Of a stretch of DNA of 64,000 nt, positions 48,193-56,571 are shown piece by piece. The translations under genes and the position numbers were made by a program. Positions within the stretch are counted from its first letter, which is position 1. Each line of letters opens with the position of its first letter. Under the pieces are notes generated by a model, which did not search any database, was not told where the DNA came from, and saw nothing but the letters and a program-made list of their open reading frames with translations. Origin of the DNA: CAVZTX01 sp963778375 (GTDB lineage Bacteria > Chloroflexota > Ktedonobacteria > Ktedonobacterales > Ktedonobacteraceae). The stretch is from assembly GCA_963778375.1 (NCBI GenBank), contig CAVZTX010000001.1, forward strand, positions 248,001 through 312,000, read 5' to 3'.

Positions 48193-48230
48193 AAAGAGGT
48201 CTGAAGCCAGGTCTCAGATCTCTTGTCTTT
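48193..48230 (+). terminator. Putative terminator of copA
   Basis: AAGAGGTCTGA and TCAGATCTCTT pair around AGCCAGGTC, followed by GTCTTTGCT. It starts 79 bases after the copA stop. Confidence 0.5.
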
Positions 48231-48276
48231 GCTCCTATCAGATAGTCAGTAAGGTTGTAGCAGTATGCTATCAGCG

Positions 48277-49383
48277 CTACTCACCTCCAGCACCAGCTGC
48301 CCCACCAGAACTAGGAGCCATATTGACCTCGATATCATCATACTTCCTCACTTTGTAGATGATCGTTGAGATGAGCCAACTTGCGAGGAAAAGGCAAACG
48401 ATGACGACGCCAACAAGTCCAAAGTTACCATTCAAGACGTTGATTTGATCCCATGGAGGGCCTATCAAGTTCAATTCTTGAATTAAAATACTGAATGCCT
48501 CAATACCACCAACGACCAGGGCTACGATAACCGAGATGAGGGTAATGTTCAAATTGTAGTACAGTTTGCGGATCGGTTTCACGAAGGCCCAGCCATAAGC
48601 TCCCAGCATCAAGATGCTATCGGTGGTATCCATCAGAGTCATACCGGCGGTGAACAACGCAGGGAAGAGCAGAATAGCTGCTATGGGGACACCCTTGCCA
48701 GCAGTAGCTGCAGCGATGCCTAGCAGTCCTACTTCGGTGGCAGTGTCGAAACCCAGTCCGAAGAGCAGGCCAACCGGATACATCTTCCAACTTCTATTCG
48801 TCATCCTGAGCAAGGGACGGAAGAAGCGACCCATGAGTCCTCGTTTGTTCAATGACTCATCTAAGGTAAAGTCGTTGTACTCTCCACCATTCTTGACTTC
48901 CCGAAACGTCTTGTAGATATCCACGAGGATGACAATATTAATGATGGCAATGAGAAACAGGAAGACTGCCGAGACTGTGGTGCCGATCAGACCGCCAATA
49001 GCCTGGAGATTGCTAAAGTCTTTGACCGCAATAGCAGTGATGGCAATGAAGACAGTCAGCGCTACCACGATAGTGGAATGACCAAGTGAAAAGAAGAAGC
49101 CGACGCCGACAGGACGTTGCTTGTCCTGCATCAGCTTGCGGGTGACATTATCAATGGCCGAGATATGATCAGCATCGAATGCGTGACGCAGACCAAAAGT
49201 ATAGGCTGTCAATGCCAGGAGCAACAAGGCGGGATGGCTGCCGAACACAATAAAAGCAAGAATCCAAGCCAATGCATTATAGGCTATCAGAAACCCGTAA
49301 ATACCGATGACTCTATGACGTACCTCGGGCGAACTTTGCTGAAACACCCTTCTGAGTCCTGAGACACCAAAGTTACTGCTCAT
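48277..49383 (-). CDS. Nickel/cobalt transporter, NiCoT (HoxN/NixA) family
   Basis: High-affinity Ni2+/Co2+ permease, 368 residues, about eight membrane helices. The family signature in helix II is RHAFDADHISAIDNVTRK, whose H-x4-D-H core binds the metal; the second signature FSLGHSTIVV and the third LFGLGFDTATEV are also intact. ATG at 49383 follows AAGGAGG. A Gly/Ala-rich C-terminal tail ends the protein. It lies convergent to copA; no urease or hydrogenase genes are in the window, and no cobalamin riboswitch was recognised upstream. Confidence 0.93.
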   Translation of the reverse strand: MSSNFGVSGLRRVFQQSSPEVRHRVIGIYGFLIAYNALAWILAFIVFGSHPALLLLALTAYTFGLRHAFDADHISAIDNVTRKLMQDKQRPVGVGFFFSLGHSTIVVALTVFIAITAIAVKDFSNLQAIGGLIGTTVSAVFLFLIAIINIVILVDIYKTFREVKNGGEYNDFTLDESLNKRGLMGRFFRPLLRMTNRSWKMYPVGLLFGLGFDTATEVGLLGIAAATAGKGVPIAAILLFPALFTAGMTLMDTTDSILMLGAYGWAFVKPIRKLYYNLNITLISVIVALVVGGIEAFSILIQELNLIGPPWDQINVLNGNFGLVGVVIVCLFLASWLISTIIYKVRKYDDIEVNMAPSSGGAAGAGGE

Positions 49384-49839
49384 GAAGCCTCCTTATAGGC
49401 AGCAGCACCTGCTGAGAAATAATGTGAATGAGACGATACAACGATGAAGTAATTTCCATTATTCTGTACTACGAGGTCAATCTACAAGGTTCCTACCGGA
49501 AGTAGACGTTGCTGTTCATGGCAACAGGTACGCTCTTATGAGTATACTCTAGAAAAATGCCCAATTGCAATAGTTTCGCAATAGCATTTATTTGCATATA
49601 GAAGGAGTTCTCAAATGCATGAGGAAGTTGTTGGAGCAATTAGATGAGAGCAAGAAACTTCAAACTTAGTAATCACTTTCACGCTCCTACATTTGAGCTT
49701 TTAGCAACTGGGTACCGTAACTCTTGCTGGAAGGTAATGCAGTTGTAAAGACAGAGCTTCTTATATTGACATCGATAGTAGTCAGCAGTATGCTATCTCC
49801 GTCAGACCTATGCATACGACAATAATTAAGAAGGTCAAT
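49384..49839. other. Intergenic region between divergent NiCoT and VKOR genes
   Basis: About 455 bases, A/T-rich, presumably holding both promoters. No reading frame, repeat copy or riboswitch signature was recognised. Confidence 0.45.
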
Positions 49840-50337
49840 ATGAGAACCATACAACGCCAAAAATCTCAGCTACTCTTGCTCATACTTTCCCTCATAGGAA
49901 TAGGCATCGCCATCTATCTAACCGCCGTGCATTATGAAAATGTACCCCTGATCTGTTCTTCCAGTGGAATCGTCGATTGCGCTCGTGTTCTCTCTAGTTC
50001 ATACTCAGTCGTTCCTGGTACCACAATCCCCATCGCAGTGCCCGGTCTTGTGTGGTGTGTTATCAGCGCGGCCCTCGCTATCATCGGATTGCGCTTGCAG
50101 CCAATCCCTCGCTGGTTGCGCACAACACAATTTGCTCTTTCCCTCTCAGGTATGTTAGCCGTTCTTTACCTGGTCTACGTGGAAATTGTGCGCCTCCATA
50201 CCATTTGTGCCTGGTGTACTGGCCTGCACGTCATCATCCTTGCAATGTTTCTAATCACACTTGTTCAACTACAACAGCCAGAAGCTGATGTAGAGGTTGA
50301 AAGCGAGCAATCCAGGATCACTTCAGGCTCCCGATAA
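49840..50337 (+). CDS. VKOR-family disulfide-generating membrane protein
   Basis: Bacterial homologue of vitamin K epoxide reductase, replacing DsbB: it passes electrons from a thioredoxin-like partner to quinone. The 165-residue protein has four hydrophobic helices, a loop Cys pair in LICSSSGIVDCARVL and the quinone-site C-x2-C in TICAWCTGLHVI. ATG 49840 follows AAGAAGG; the upstream ATG at 49810 has no ribosome site. The partner is probably the membrane-anchored DUF929/thioredoxin-like protein encoded convergently at 50422-51462. Menaquinone from the menA/menG pathway would be the electron acceptor. Confidence 0.9.
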   Translation: MRTIQRQKSQLLLLILSLIGIGIAIYLTAVHYENVPLICSSSGIVDCARVLSSSYSVVPGTTIPIAVPGLVWCVISAALAIIGLRLQPIPRWLRTTQFALSLSGMLAVLYLVYVEIVRLHTICAWCTGLHVIILAMFLITLVQLQQPEADVEVESEQSRITSGSR

Positions 50338-50354
50338 AGCGCAATGTTAGAGGG

Positions 50355-50382
50355 TGTCATCCTGAGCGGAGCGAAGGATCTG
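50355..50382. repeat. TGTCATCCTGAGCGGAGCGA repeat
   Basis: GGTGTCATCCTGAGCGGAGC followed by GAAGGATC, a single copy of the family, in the 84-base gap between the VKOR and DUF929 genes. Confidence 0.75.
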
Positions 50383-50421
50383 CGTGGCCCCACTCCCCAA
50401 TCGCTCCAAAGGCTAGAGGAC

Positions 50422-51462
50422 CTACTCGCGGCGTACATCCAATACAGCCTCGCCTGCAAGCACCAACAGCGATGAGCCACTCGAAGCTGCATTTACCTGT
50501 GGCGTCTTTGACAGTGACGCTTCAATGCTTTGAATCGACGTATCGCTACACACCGCAGAAGGCTGGTTCTTTGTGACCGAACAAATCGCCGCCGTCAGGT
50601 AATTGGCCACTCCCAGAACATTCTTTGAAAGCGTGTTTCCCGTAGCGAGCTGATTGGCAATGTCTTGCATAGAAAGTGGCTGCGAACCTTGATCTTGCGG
50701 ATTCGTTCTGAGCACAGCAGGATCATAGCTCGCGCTCTCAATCAGATATCGTTCCCCAATGTCCATGAAAGGATAGCCATTGATACTGTAACGGTTGAGG
50801 ATATTTTGCTGAGCCGTGGTTGGGTTTTGCAGGGGATTCCGCTGGTTGTCAGCATTCTCGATAGGTACGAAATCGATGTAAGAACTGCTATAGTTGCTCC
50901 CATAGAAGCTAAATGTGGGAGTATTCGGATAGGAGTCGGTACTTGATGACGTAGTTGCATTCAAATTATGGAACGTGCCGAAACGGCTCAGCGCAGCAAC
51001 CATACTCCACCGTTCAGCCGCACACAGCGGACACCATTCTGCTCCATAGAAAAACACTTCAGGCTTTCCCGTTGGACCGGTCAGCAACGGCTGTGAGCTT
51101 GGAGCGGCTTTAAAAGGATTGGCAACTCCCCCGGTTCCGATCTGTGAAAGCAGCGTGGGGTCAACCTTCGTAACGGCATTCACTACAGAAGCGGGAGCTA
51201 CAGTTCGGCCCGTTCCATTACTAGGGCTATTAGAGGATTGCGACGATATAAAAATGAAGATAACGACAACCAGGGCAATAACAAGCAACGCTCCGCCTAC
51301 CAATACCGGTGTTCTGCGATTCGACTTTGGTTGCATTCGCCTCTGGTTGCGTACCTGAGACTGACCACGGCGGTTGTTATCCTGCTCCCTCTGCCTCTGT
51401 TGTTCACGTCGCCTCACTGCCGCCGAACCTTGTGATTTTGACGAACCTCGTGATTTTGCCAT
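50422..51462 (-). CDS. Membrane-anchored DUF929 thioredoxin-like protein
   Basis: A 346-residue protein. An Arg/Gln-rich cytoplasmic head (about 1-50) precedes one membrane helix (TPVLVGGALLVIALVVVIFI). The external part contains KPEVFFYGAEWCPLCAAERW, a thioredoxin-type C-x2-C motif, and the DUF929 blocks SFYGSNYSSSYIDFVPIE and INGYPFMDIGERYLI. The convergent VKOR gene is the natural redox partner, so it probably works as an extracytoplasmic disulfide oxidase. Part of a metal/redox region with CopC and CopD, where thiol chemistry outside the membrane would matter for copper-site assembly (inference). Confidence 0.87.
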   Translation of the reverse strand: MAKSRGSSKSQGSAAVRRREQQRQREQDNNRRGQSQVRNQRRMQPKSNRRTPVLVGGALLVIALVVVIFIFISSQSSNSPSNGTGRTVAPASVVNAVTKVDPTLLSQIGTGGVANPFKAAPSSQPLLTGPTGKPEVFFYGAEWCPLCAAERWSMVAALSRFGTFHNLNATTSSSTDSYPNTPTFSFYGSNYSSSYIDFVPIENADNQRNPLQNPTTAQQNILNRYSINGYPFMDIGERYLIESASYDPAVLRTNPQDQGSQPLSMQDIANQLATGNTLSKNVLGVANYLTAAICSVTKNQPSAVCSDTSIQSIEASLSKTPQVNAASSGSSLLVLAGEAVLDVRRE

Positions 51463-51669
51463 AGGACCATACTTCCTTATGTACCTAAAATGATTAAATA
51501 TTTCGCTTTATAGAGGCCAATTGTATCATAGCTTTTCTCTAGAGAATAGCTTTTTGGAAATCTGTACATGATTGTGACGTTTTTGTTATATCCAAGGTTG
51601 CAAATCCACGTTGTCGATCCTGTGATAGATACTGCTGACGAATTCCCTTTGAATGATCGCCGCCTTCGT

Positions 51670-51716
51670 AGGAACCAGCCTTATCGCGCCCCTGGGGCCG
51701 GGTAAGGCTGGTTTCC
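51670..51716. repeat. Strong palindrome AACCAGCCTTA...TAAGGCTGGTT
   Basis: Arms at 51673-51683 and 51703-51713 pair perfectly, and the loop itself holds CGCCCC/GGGGCCG that can stack inside. Preceded by TCGTAGG, as in other palindromic elements here. No T-run follows, so it is more likely a repeat element than a terminator. Confidence 0.6.
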
Positions 51717-51821
51717 CCAATTCGCCAGCAACATCTGTGGTACAACTGATATGAACTCCACCGTTCCACTACGTTATTCTAGGATTCATTCAAAATCACT
51801 AAATCTCCTAGTACAACCGCC

Positions 51822-51848
51822 ACAAGTGACACAAGTGACACAAGTGAC
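51822..51848. repeat. Three tandem copies of ACAAGTGAC
   Basis: Exact 9-base unit repeated three times. It lies in the leader upstream of the propeller gene; the longer open frame there would read a repeated T-Q-V triplet, which argues that the gene starts further downstream. Confidence 0.7.
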
Positions 51849-51987
51849 ACATTCGCAATCCACTTCCCGCCTCCAGAGCGATATGAGCGGCCATCTGCTT
51901 TATTATCTTGACGCACAGGCTTACACTCTTATCAGGAAACACAAATCCTTTACCAATATGCATACCAACTTCGAGAAGGACACACCC

Positions 51988-53122
51988 ATGTCGCTCACAC
52001 GAGCACCTTCATCTCAAGACAATCCAAAAGTGAAAATACAGCCTACAAAACGTAAACGTTTACTCCGCATGCTCGTATTTCTTTCACTTATTATCCTCCT
52101 TCTCGCCGCCTGGCAATTGCTAAACAACCTCGCCAATAGCACCGACCCAACAGTAGCAGGCCGTCCACTCTCGAATCCGCACACCCACCTGCACACCATA
52201 GCGCTTGGAAATCGGCCCGGCGTCATCTATCTCGGCACCCATTATGGTCTATTCACCAGTACCGACAGCGGACGTACCTGGCCTCAATCACGCGGCGTAC
52301 TCAACACGATGATGATCACCTCCATTGCCATCAGCCCCTCCAACCCGAACATAGTAGCAGTCATAGCCGTTCCGGTCAGCGGCATCGGAACCCAATCCGG
52401 CATCTACTTCAGCCACGACGGCGGAAACACCCTGCAAGCCCACAACCCCCCAGGACTACCTCTCTCAGCCTATCCCTTTACCGTCCAGGCTCGGTTCAGC
52501 CAGCACAGGCAACTTCTATGCCTTCTACAACTACGCAGGCTGGTTCGAGACCCGAGACGCAGGCACCCACTGGTATCCCATCACTAGCGGCACCATGTCA
52601 AATATGCAAACCCCCTCATTTCTAGCCGACCCAACCAATCCCAACCACCTCCTGCTCGGCGGAGAGCAAGGCATCTTCGAAAGCTTCGATGACGGCCGTT
52701 CCTGGAACCCGATCACGGCTATAAAAGGTTATGTCCTGAGCAGCGTAGCCTCCCGCACGACTCCACGTACAATCTTCTGCGCCACCGATCAAGCTATATA
52801 TCGCTGGCTCGATACCAACTCCAATAGTTCCTCTGGCCCACAAATCACCCGTTTAACCAACCTTCCCATGTCAACCCTACCCACCCGACTTGTCACAGAC
52901 GCCACCGGCAACATAGTCTACGCCTTATCAGGGCAAGACCTCTGGTATTCATCAGATAGTGGTACCACATGGCAACATCGCTGGCACTTCGACCGTGCAG
53001 ACCTCATTTCTCTCGTTATTGATCCACGCAATCCCGATCAGCTTTATGCCGGATTCTATTTGCCCGCGAAGGTGATATATAGTAGGGATGGCGGGAGAGA
53101 GTGGGGAACGTTGACGGAGTGA
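51988..53122 (+). pseudogene. YCF48/BNR-like membrane-anchored propeller, frameshifted
   Basis: The likely start is ATG 51988 behind AAGGA (alternatives 51958 and 51751). A basic head (KRKRLLRM) leads to one membrane helix (LVFLSLIILLLAAWQLLNNL). The external part has Asp-box-like blades: YGLFTSTDSGRTW, IYFSHDGGNT and, in the second frame, NFYAFYNYAGWFETRDAGTHW, ESFDDGRSW, WYSSDSGTTW and IYSRDGGREWGTL. The frame changes near 52493 (GTCCAGGCTCGGTTC); removing one C there gives a single protein of about 378 residues ending at 53122. Same fold as the lipoprotein at 58936-60030. Confidence 0.78.
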
Positions 53123-53267
53123 GATTGAACTGGTAAACACCCTACTGTGAAAAATAGGTACTCCTCCCAATACCCACCTCACTCCATATACCCTATACTA
53201 TCCTCACATACTATACCCAAAACCCAGGCAACATCGCCTAAATCTAAAGAAAAGTGAGTGAAGTCTA

Positions 53268-53915
53268 ATGGGTACAAAACATCGTCGCATACAACTCTTA
53301 GTTGGCACACTACTCAGTCTGGGACTGCTCGTACTCATGGCAGGAACAGCACTGGCTCATACACTTCTGCCTTTGCACGCAAAAGTGGATAGTGCTACAC
53401 CGGCCATCGGCTCAACAGTTACGCAGGCTCCTACAATGGTAACAGTGCACACTCTTGAGAACATCAATCCCGACCCGAAGAAAAGCAATCTCTTCGTCTA
53501 TAGCCCGGCAGGTGACTTGATCAGCCAGGGCAATGCGCAAGTATCTCTTACCAACCCAAGGCAAATGTCAGTCGCAATCAAACCTACTGGCGATGGTACC
53601 TATGTCGTGCAGTGGATCACGGTATCGGCTGAAGATGGCGACCCCGATCAAGGTGCCTTTGTTTTTACCGTCAAATCCAGCGTCACTGCGACACCAACCC
53701 CTGCTCCAAGTCAGACAACATCCCCCCCAAGCAGTACATCCGGCACAGGCGGCACACCAATCTGGATACCCATTGTCGTCGGCATCATTGCACTGCTCGT
53801 TGGATTAGGTGCTGGACTTGGCCTCGGCAGACGCAGCCGTCCCGCATCCATCGCTGCAATGCGCAGAACCATCGCAGCAGAGCAGCAAGAGGAAGCTCCA
53901 ACAAAGCGACCCTAG
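53268..53915 (+). CDS. CopC-domain copper-binding protein with C-terminal membrane anchor
   Basis: A 215-residue exported protein. The signal peptide ends near TALAH, placing a His at the mature N-terminus, where CopC proteins bind Cu(II). The CopC domain follows (about 31-145): AKVDSATPAIGSTVTQAPTM, GDGTYVVQWITVSAEDGDPD and GAFVFTV, typical of the family with the Asp/His site near the end. A Thr/Ser/Pro linker leads to a helix (IWIPIVVGIIALLVGLGAGL). First gene of a plus-strand run (53.3-61.3 kb) of extracytoplasmic copper-type genes. Confidence 0.87.
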   Translation: MGTKHRRIQLLVGTLLSLGLLVLMAGTALAHTLLPLHAKVDSATPAIGSTVTQAPTMVTVHTLENINPDPKKSNLFVYSPAGDLISQGNAQVSLTNPRQMSVAIKPTGDGTYVVQWITVSAEDGDPDQGAFVFTVKSSVTATPTPAPSQTTSPPSSTSGTGGTPIWIPIVVGIIALLVGLGAGLGLGRRSRPASIAAMRRTIAAEQQEEAPTKRP

Positions 53916-53940
53916 CATAATGGTAGGAATCATAGGAGAC

Positions 53941-54062
53941 AACCATCGTAGTTAGTAGTGGCATCCCTTGCGGATGCCATGCCGGGCCGCTACCGTGCCA
54001 ACAAAACGATCCTAGCACAACCATCGTAGTTAGTAGTGGCATCCCTTGCGGATGCCATGCCG
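53941..54062. repeat. Two direct copies of CATCGTAGTTAGTAGTGGCA, 78 bases apart
   Basis: AACCATCGTAGTTAGTAGTG GCATCCCTTGCGGATGCCAT GCCG occurs at 53941-53984 and again at 54019-54062. Inside each copy GGCATCC and GGATGCC form a hairpin. The bases before each copy are also similar (GACCCTAGCATAA / GATCCTAGCACAA), so the second may be a local duplication. Confidence 0.85.
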
Positions 54063-54140
54063 AATAACCACAATGCGGAATGGCTACTATGGTGAATGCC
54101 CGCCATGCTCAATGGCATTTCCGAACAGGAGGTATATTCA

Positions 54141-54524
54141 ATGCGTGTCAGACCTTTTTTCTGGCTTGTGCTTGCTGCATCCTGTCTCGGTGTTCTCATC
54201 TTCGCGGCAACTATTCGACCGCATGTGCCTGCCATGATGCAAGTACGTATCCAGCACCATCCTGTTTCGATTGGGTTCACGACCCTGGAATTACACCTGA
54301 CCGACCCCGATGGTCTTCCTATTGAGCAGGCCCATGTGTTTTCAATCGCGGATATGCTCAATATGCATATGTCGCCACCTCAAGACAATATTCGAGAGGT
54401 TGGACACGGGAACTATATAGCACAAATTCAACTGTATATGATAGGGTCATGGAAGATTACCATTGGAGCACATGCGGACGGCTTTGATGCCTTACAACAG
54501 ACGCTATTGGTGCAGGTGCAGTGA
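54141..54524 (+). CDS. YtkA/FixH-like small exported protein with Met/His motif
   Basis: A 127-residue protein starting at ATG 54141 behind AGGAGG. One N-terminal signal-anchor helix (FFWLVLAASCLGVLIFAATI) is followed by an Ig-like domain. It contains VSIGFTTLELHLTDPDG, then the Met/His-rich stretch ADMLNMHMSPPQ, then GHGNYIAQIQLYMIGSWKIT. The M-x-M-x-M and downstream G-H/G-W pattern matches YtkA-like domains that bind Cu(I) or assist cytochrome oxidase assembly. The same motif (MLDMDMG) ends the CopC-CopD fusion at 56572-58689, so the two probably handle the same metal. Confidence 0.78.
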   Translation: MRVRPFFWLVLAASCLGVLIFAATIRPHVPAMMQVRIQHHPVSIGFTTLELHLTDPDGLPIEQAHVFSIADMLNMHMSPPQDNIREVGHGNYIAQIQLYMIGSWKITIGAHADGFDALQQTLLVQVQ

Positions 54525-54620
54525 AAAACTGGACACACTTGACTCATAAGCTTGCCAGGCATATAGTTACGTTGAGTTATCGAGGGCTTTGTCTCAGCAA
54601 GCAGGAAGTGAGTACCGGAT

Positions 54621-55679
54621 GTGTCCAGGATTGTTCGTTTCTTGGGGAACTTGTTGCGCCGCTGGCACGTCTCCCTGTTTGAAAAAGTTATTCTCGTCAA
54701 CAGCTTGATGCTAGTGTGCGAGGCGTTAGCAGGACTCTGGATCACAAGCCATAACCTGGAGGCCCAGCACTACCTGATTGACACGAGCTTCATTGTTGCA
54801 GCGACGCTGGTGACCTTGCTGATCAATGTGGTCCTGTTGCGTGCCAGCTTTCGTCCATTGTTCGGGTTGCTTCGTACAATGCGAGCGGTGAGCGCCGGAA
54901 AAACAGATGCGCGCGCCGCTACCGAAACATCTGACCCAGAAATTAGTGAGTTAGCTCAGGCCTTCAATAACATGCTGAATCAACTGGAGATAACCCGCCG
55001 AGAGCAGGCCATGCTGATTCTTCAGGCGCAGGAAGAGGAACGCCGTCGCGTTGCCCTCGAACTCCATGACGAGAGCAGCCAGAACCTTACCGCGCTGCTA
55101 GTGTATACAGAAGTGTTGAGTCAATCTCTCCAGGACTTACCAGAGACGACCATTTCAATAGATGGACGGAAACAACTAAATAAGGAACTGCAACACCTGG
55201 CCAGCTTGACCCAGCATACGCTTGAAAATATTCGTACCCTGGCTCAACAACTTCGACCAAGTGTGCTTGATGACCTCGGTCTGCAGGCGGCATTCCGTTG
55301 GCTCGCTGAGGATAGTCGCGAACGTTTGAATCTGCTGGTGGAACTTCACCTGGAAGGTGTGAGGGATACTCAGCGGCAGCATCATCAGAGTGCTCTCTAT
55401 GAAACAACGCTTTTCAGGATTGCGCAGGAGAGCCTCACGAATGTGGCACGTCATGCCAACGCGCAGCACGTTAGTATCTCGCTCATGCAGGATGAACAAC
55501 ACATGTGCCTGCAAGTTCGTGATGACGGGCGAGGTTTTGATGCCGCTCAGCGCCCTACAGGCTTAGGCATTAATGGAATGCGCGAGCGAGCAGCCTTGTT
55601 AGGTGGAACGCTTACCATATCATCACAACCAGGTCGGGGAACGACTGTGGAGGCGGTATTGCCAGTGTCTGTGAGTTAG
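54621..55679 (+). CDS. Sensor histidine kinase, NarL-partner type
   Basis: A 352-residue kinase starting at GTG 54621. Two membrane helices (about 20-40 and 52-75) enclose only a very short external loop, followed by a HAMP linker (ISELAQAFNNMLNQLE). The HisKA_3 box is RRVALELHDESSQNLTALL (His near 149). The ATPase has IAQESLTNVARHANAQHVSI, LQVRDDGRGFD and GLGINGMRERAALLGG. There is no large sensor domain, so the signal is probably read within the membrane or by a partner. The response regulator starts 15 bases after the stop. Sits between two copper-type genes and may regulate them. Confidence 0.9.
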   Translation: MSRIVRFLGNLLRRWHVSLFEKVILVNSLMLVCEALAGLWITSHNLEAQHYLIDTSFIVAATLVTLLINVVLLRASFRPLFGLLRTMRAVSAGKTDARAATETSDPEISELAQAFNNMLNQLEITRREQAMLILQAQEEERRRVALELHDESSQNLTALLVYTEVLSQSLQDLPETTISIDGRKQLNKELQHLASLTQHTLENIRTLAQQLRPSVLDDLGLQAAFRWLAEDSRERLNLLVELHLEGVRDTQRQHHQSALYETTLFRIAQESLTNVARHANAQHVSISLMQDEQHMCLQVRDDGRGFDAAQRPTGLGINGMRERAALLGGTLTISSQPGRGTTVEAVLPVSVS

Positions 55680-55694
55680 GAGACGTAGTGACAA

Positions 55695-56420
55695 ATGAAG
55701 GATGAATCGAGCACAACTTCTCCAATTCGTGTATTGCTCGCCGACGATCATGATATCTTGCGACAGGGTCTGAAGCTGCTGTTAAGCTTACAGCAGGATA
55801 TACAGATTGTGGGTGAAGCACGCACCGGACGTGAGGCTGTAGAAATGACACAGCAACTGAAACCCGATGTCGTAGTCATGGATATCAGCATGACAGATAT
55901 GGATGGACTCGAGGCTTGTCAAGTTATCCGTACTGAGCAATCAGCAACACAGGTTCTGATGCTGACGATGCATGAAAGCGAGGAATATTTTCTGCAAGCG
56001 CTGCGTATGGGTGCGGCAGGCTATCTGGTCAAGAAGGTTGCGCCTACGGAGTTGAGCATGGCAATTCGTGCGATCGAACATGGAGGCGCATTTCTCTATC
56101 CAGGTCTGGCAAAGGCCCTCATCCGTACATACATAGCGCGTCCATCAAACACAACTGAAGCCGCACCTTCTCACGAGCAGCAAGGAGCGAAAAGTTCGAG
56201 TCTCTCTCAAGACCTGCGCGTCCTGACTCCTCGTGAGGTGGAGATACTAACGTTGGTAGCTGAGGGTCACACAAACCAGGAAATCGCCGATAAACTGACC
56301 TTGAGCATTAAAACCGTCCAGGCTCATCGCGCTAACGTTATGGAGAAGCTTAGCCTGAACGATATTACGCACCTGGTGCGCTTTGCCGTTCGCCACGGAC
56401 TCATTCCGCCGGAGCCTTAA
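55695..56420 (+). CDS. NarL/FixJ-family response regulator
   Basis: A 241-residue two-domain regulator. The receiver domain has the acidic pair in VLLADDHDILRQGLKLLL, the phospho-acceptor Asp in DVVVMDISMTDMDG (about residue 63) and the Lys in AAGYLVKKVAPTE. The C-terminal LuxR-type HTH reads LTPREVEILTLVAEGHTNQE then IADKLTLSIKTVQAHRANVM. Directly follows its kinase. Probable targets are the flanking copper-type genes. Confidence 0.92.
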   Translation: MKDESSTTSPIRVLLADDHDILRQGLKLLLSLQQDIQIVGEARTGREAVEMTQQLKPDVVVMDISMTDMDGLEACQVIRTEQSATQVLMLTMHESEEYFLQALRMGAAGYLVKKVAPTELSMAIRAIEHGGAFLYPGLAKALIRTYIARPSNTTEAAPSHEQQGAKSSSLSQDLRVLTPREVEILTLVAEGHTNQEIADKLTLSIKTVQAHRANVMEKLSLNDITHLVRFAVRHGLIPPEP

Positions 56421-56571
56421 GCAAGTGATTATCATGAGCTTCTCTGAGCGCTATAATATGGAAGACTGGTAAATAAGACTTGCAACGTAATAACAAACAG
56501 TTTCGTAGCTTGCCTTGCAGGGTGGCCCTTGGGTGCCCTTGGGCTTGCACTCTATAGACTGGATAAAGCTA

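Noticed and set aside
48785..48815. Repeat copy (TCATCCTGAGCAAGG) inside the NiCoT gene
   Set aside because: The encoded LLRMTNRSWKMYP fits the normal family sequence at this place, so the resemblance is probably chance.
49384..49800. Cobalamin or nickel riboswitch upstream of the NiCoT gene
   Set aside because: No B12-box or NiCo-type repeats were found on the minus strand.
51751..51987. Longer N-terminus of the YCF48-like gene
   Set aside because: It would include the tandem 9-base repeat as Thr-Gln-Val runs and lacks a ribosome site.
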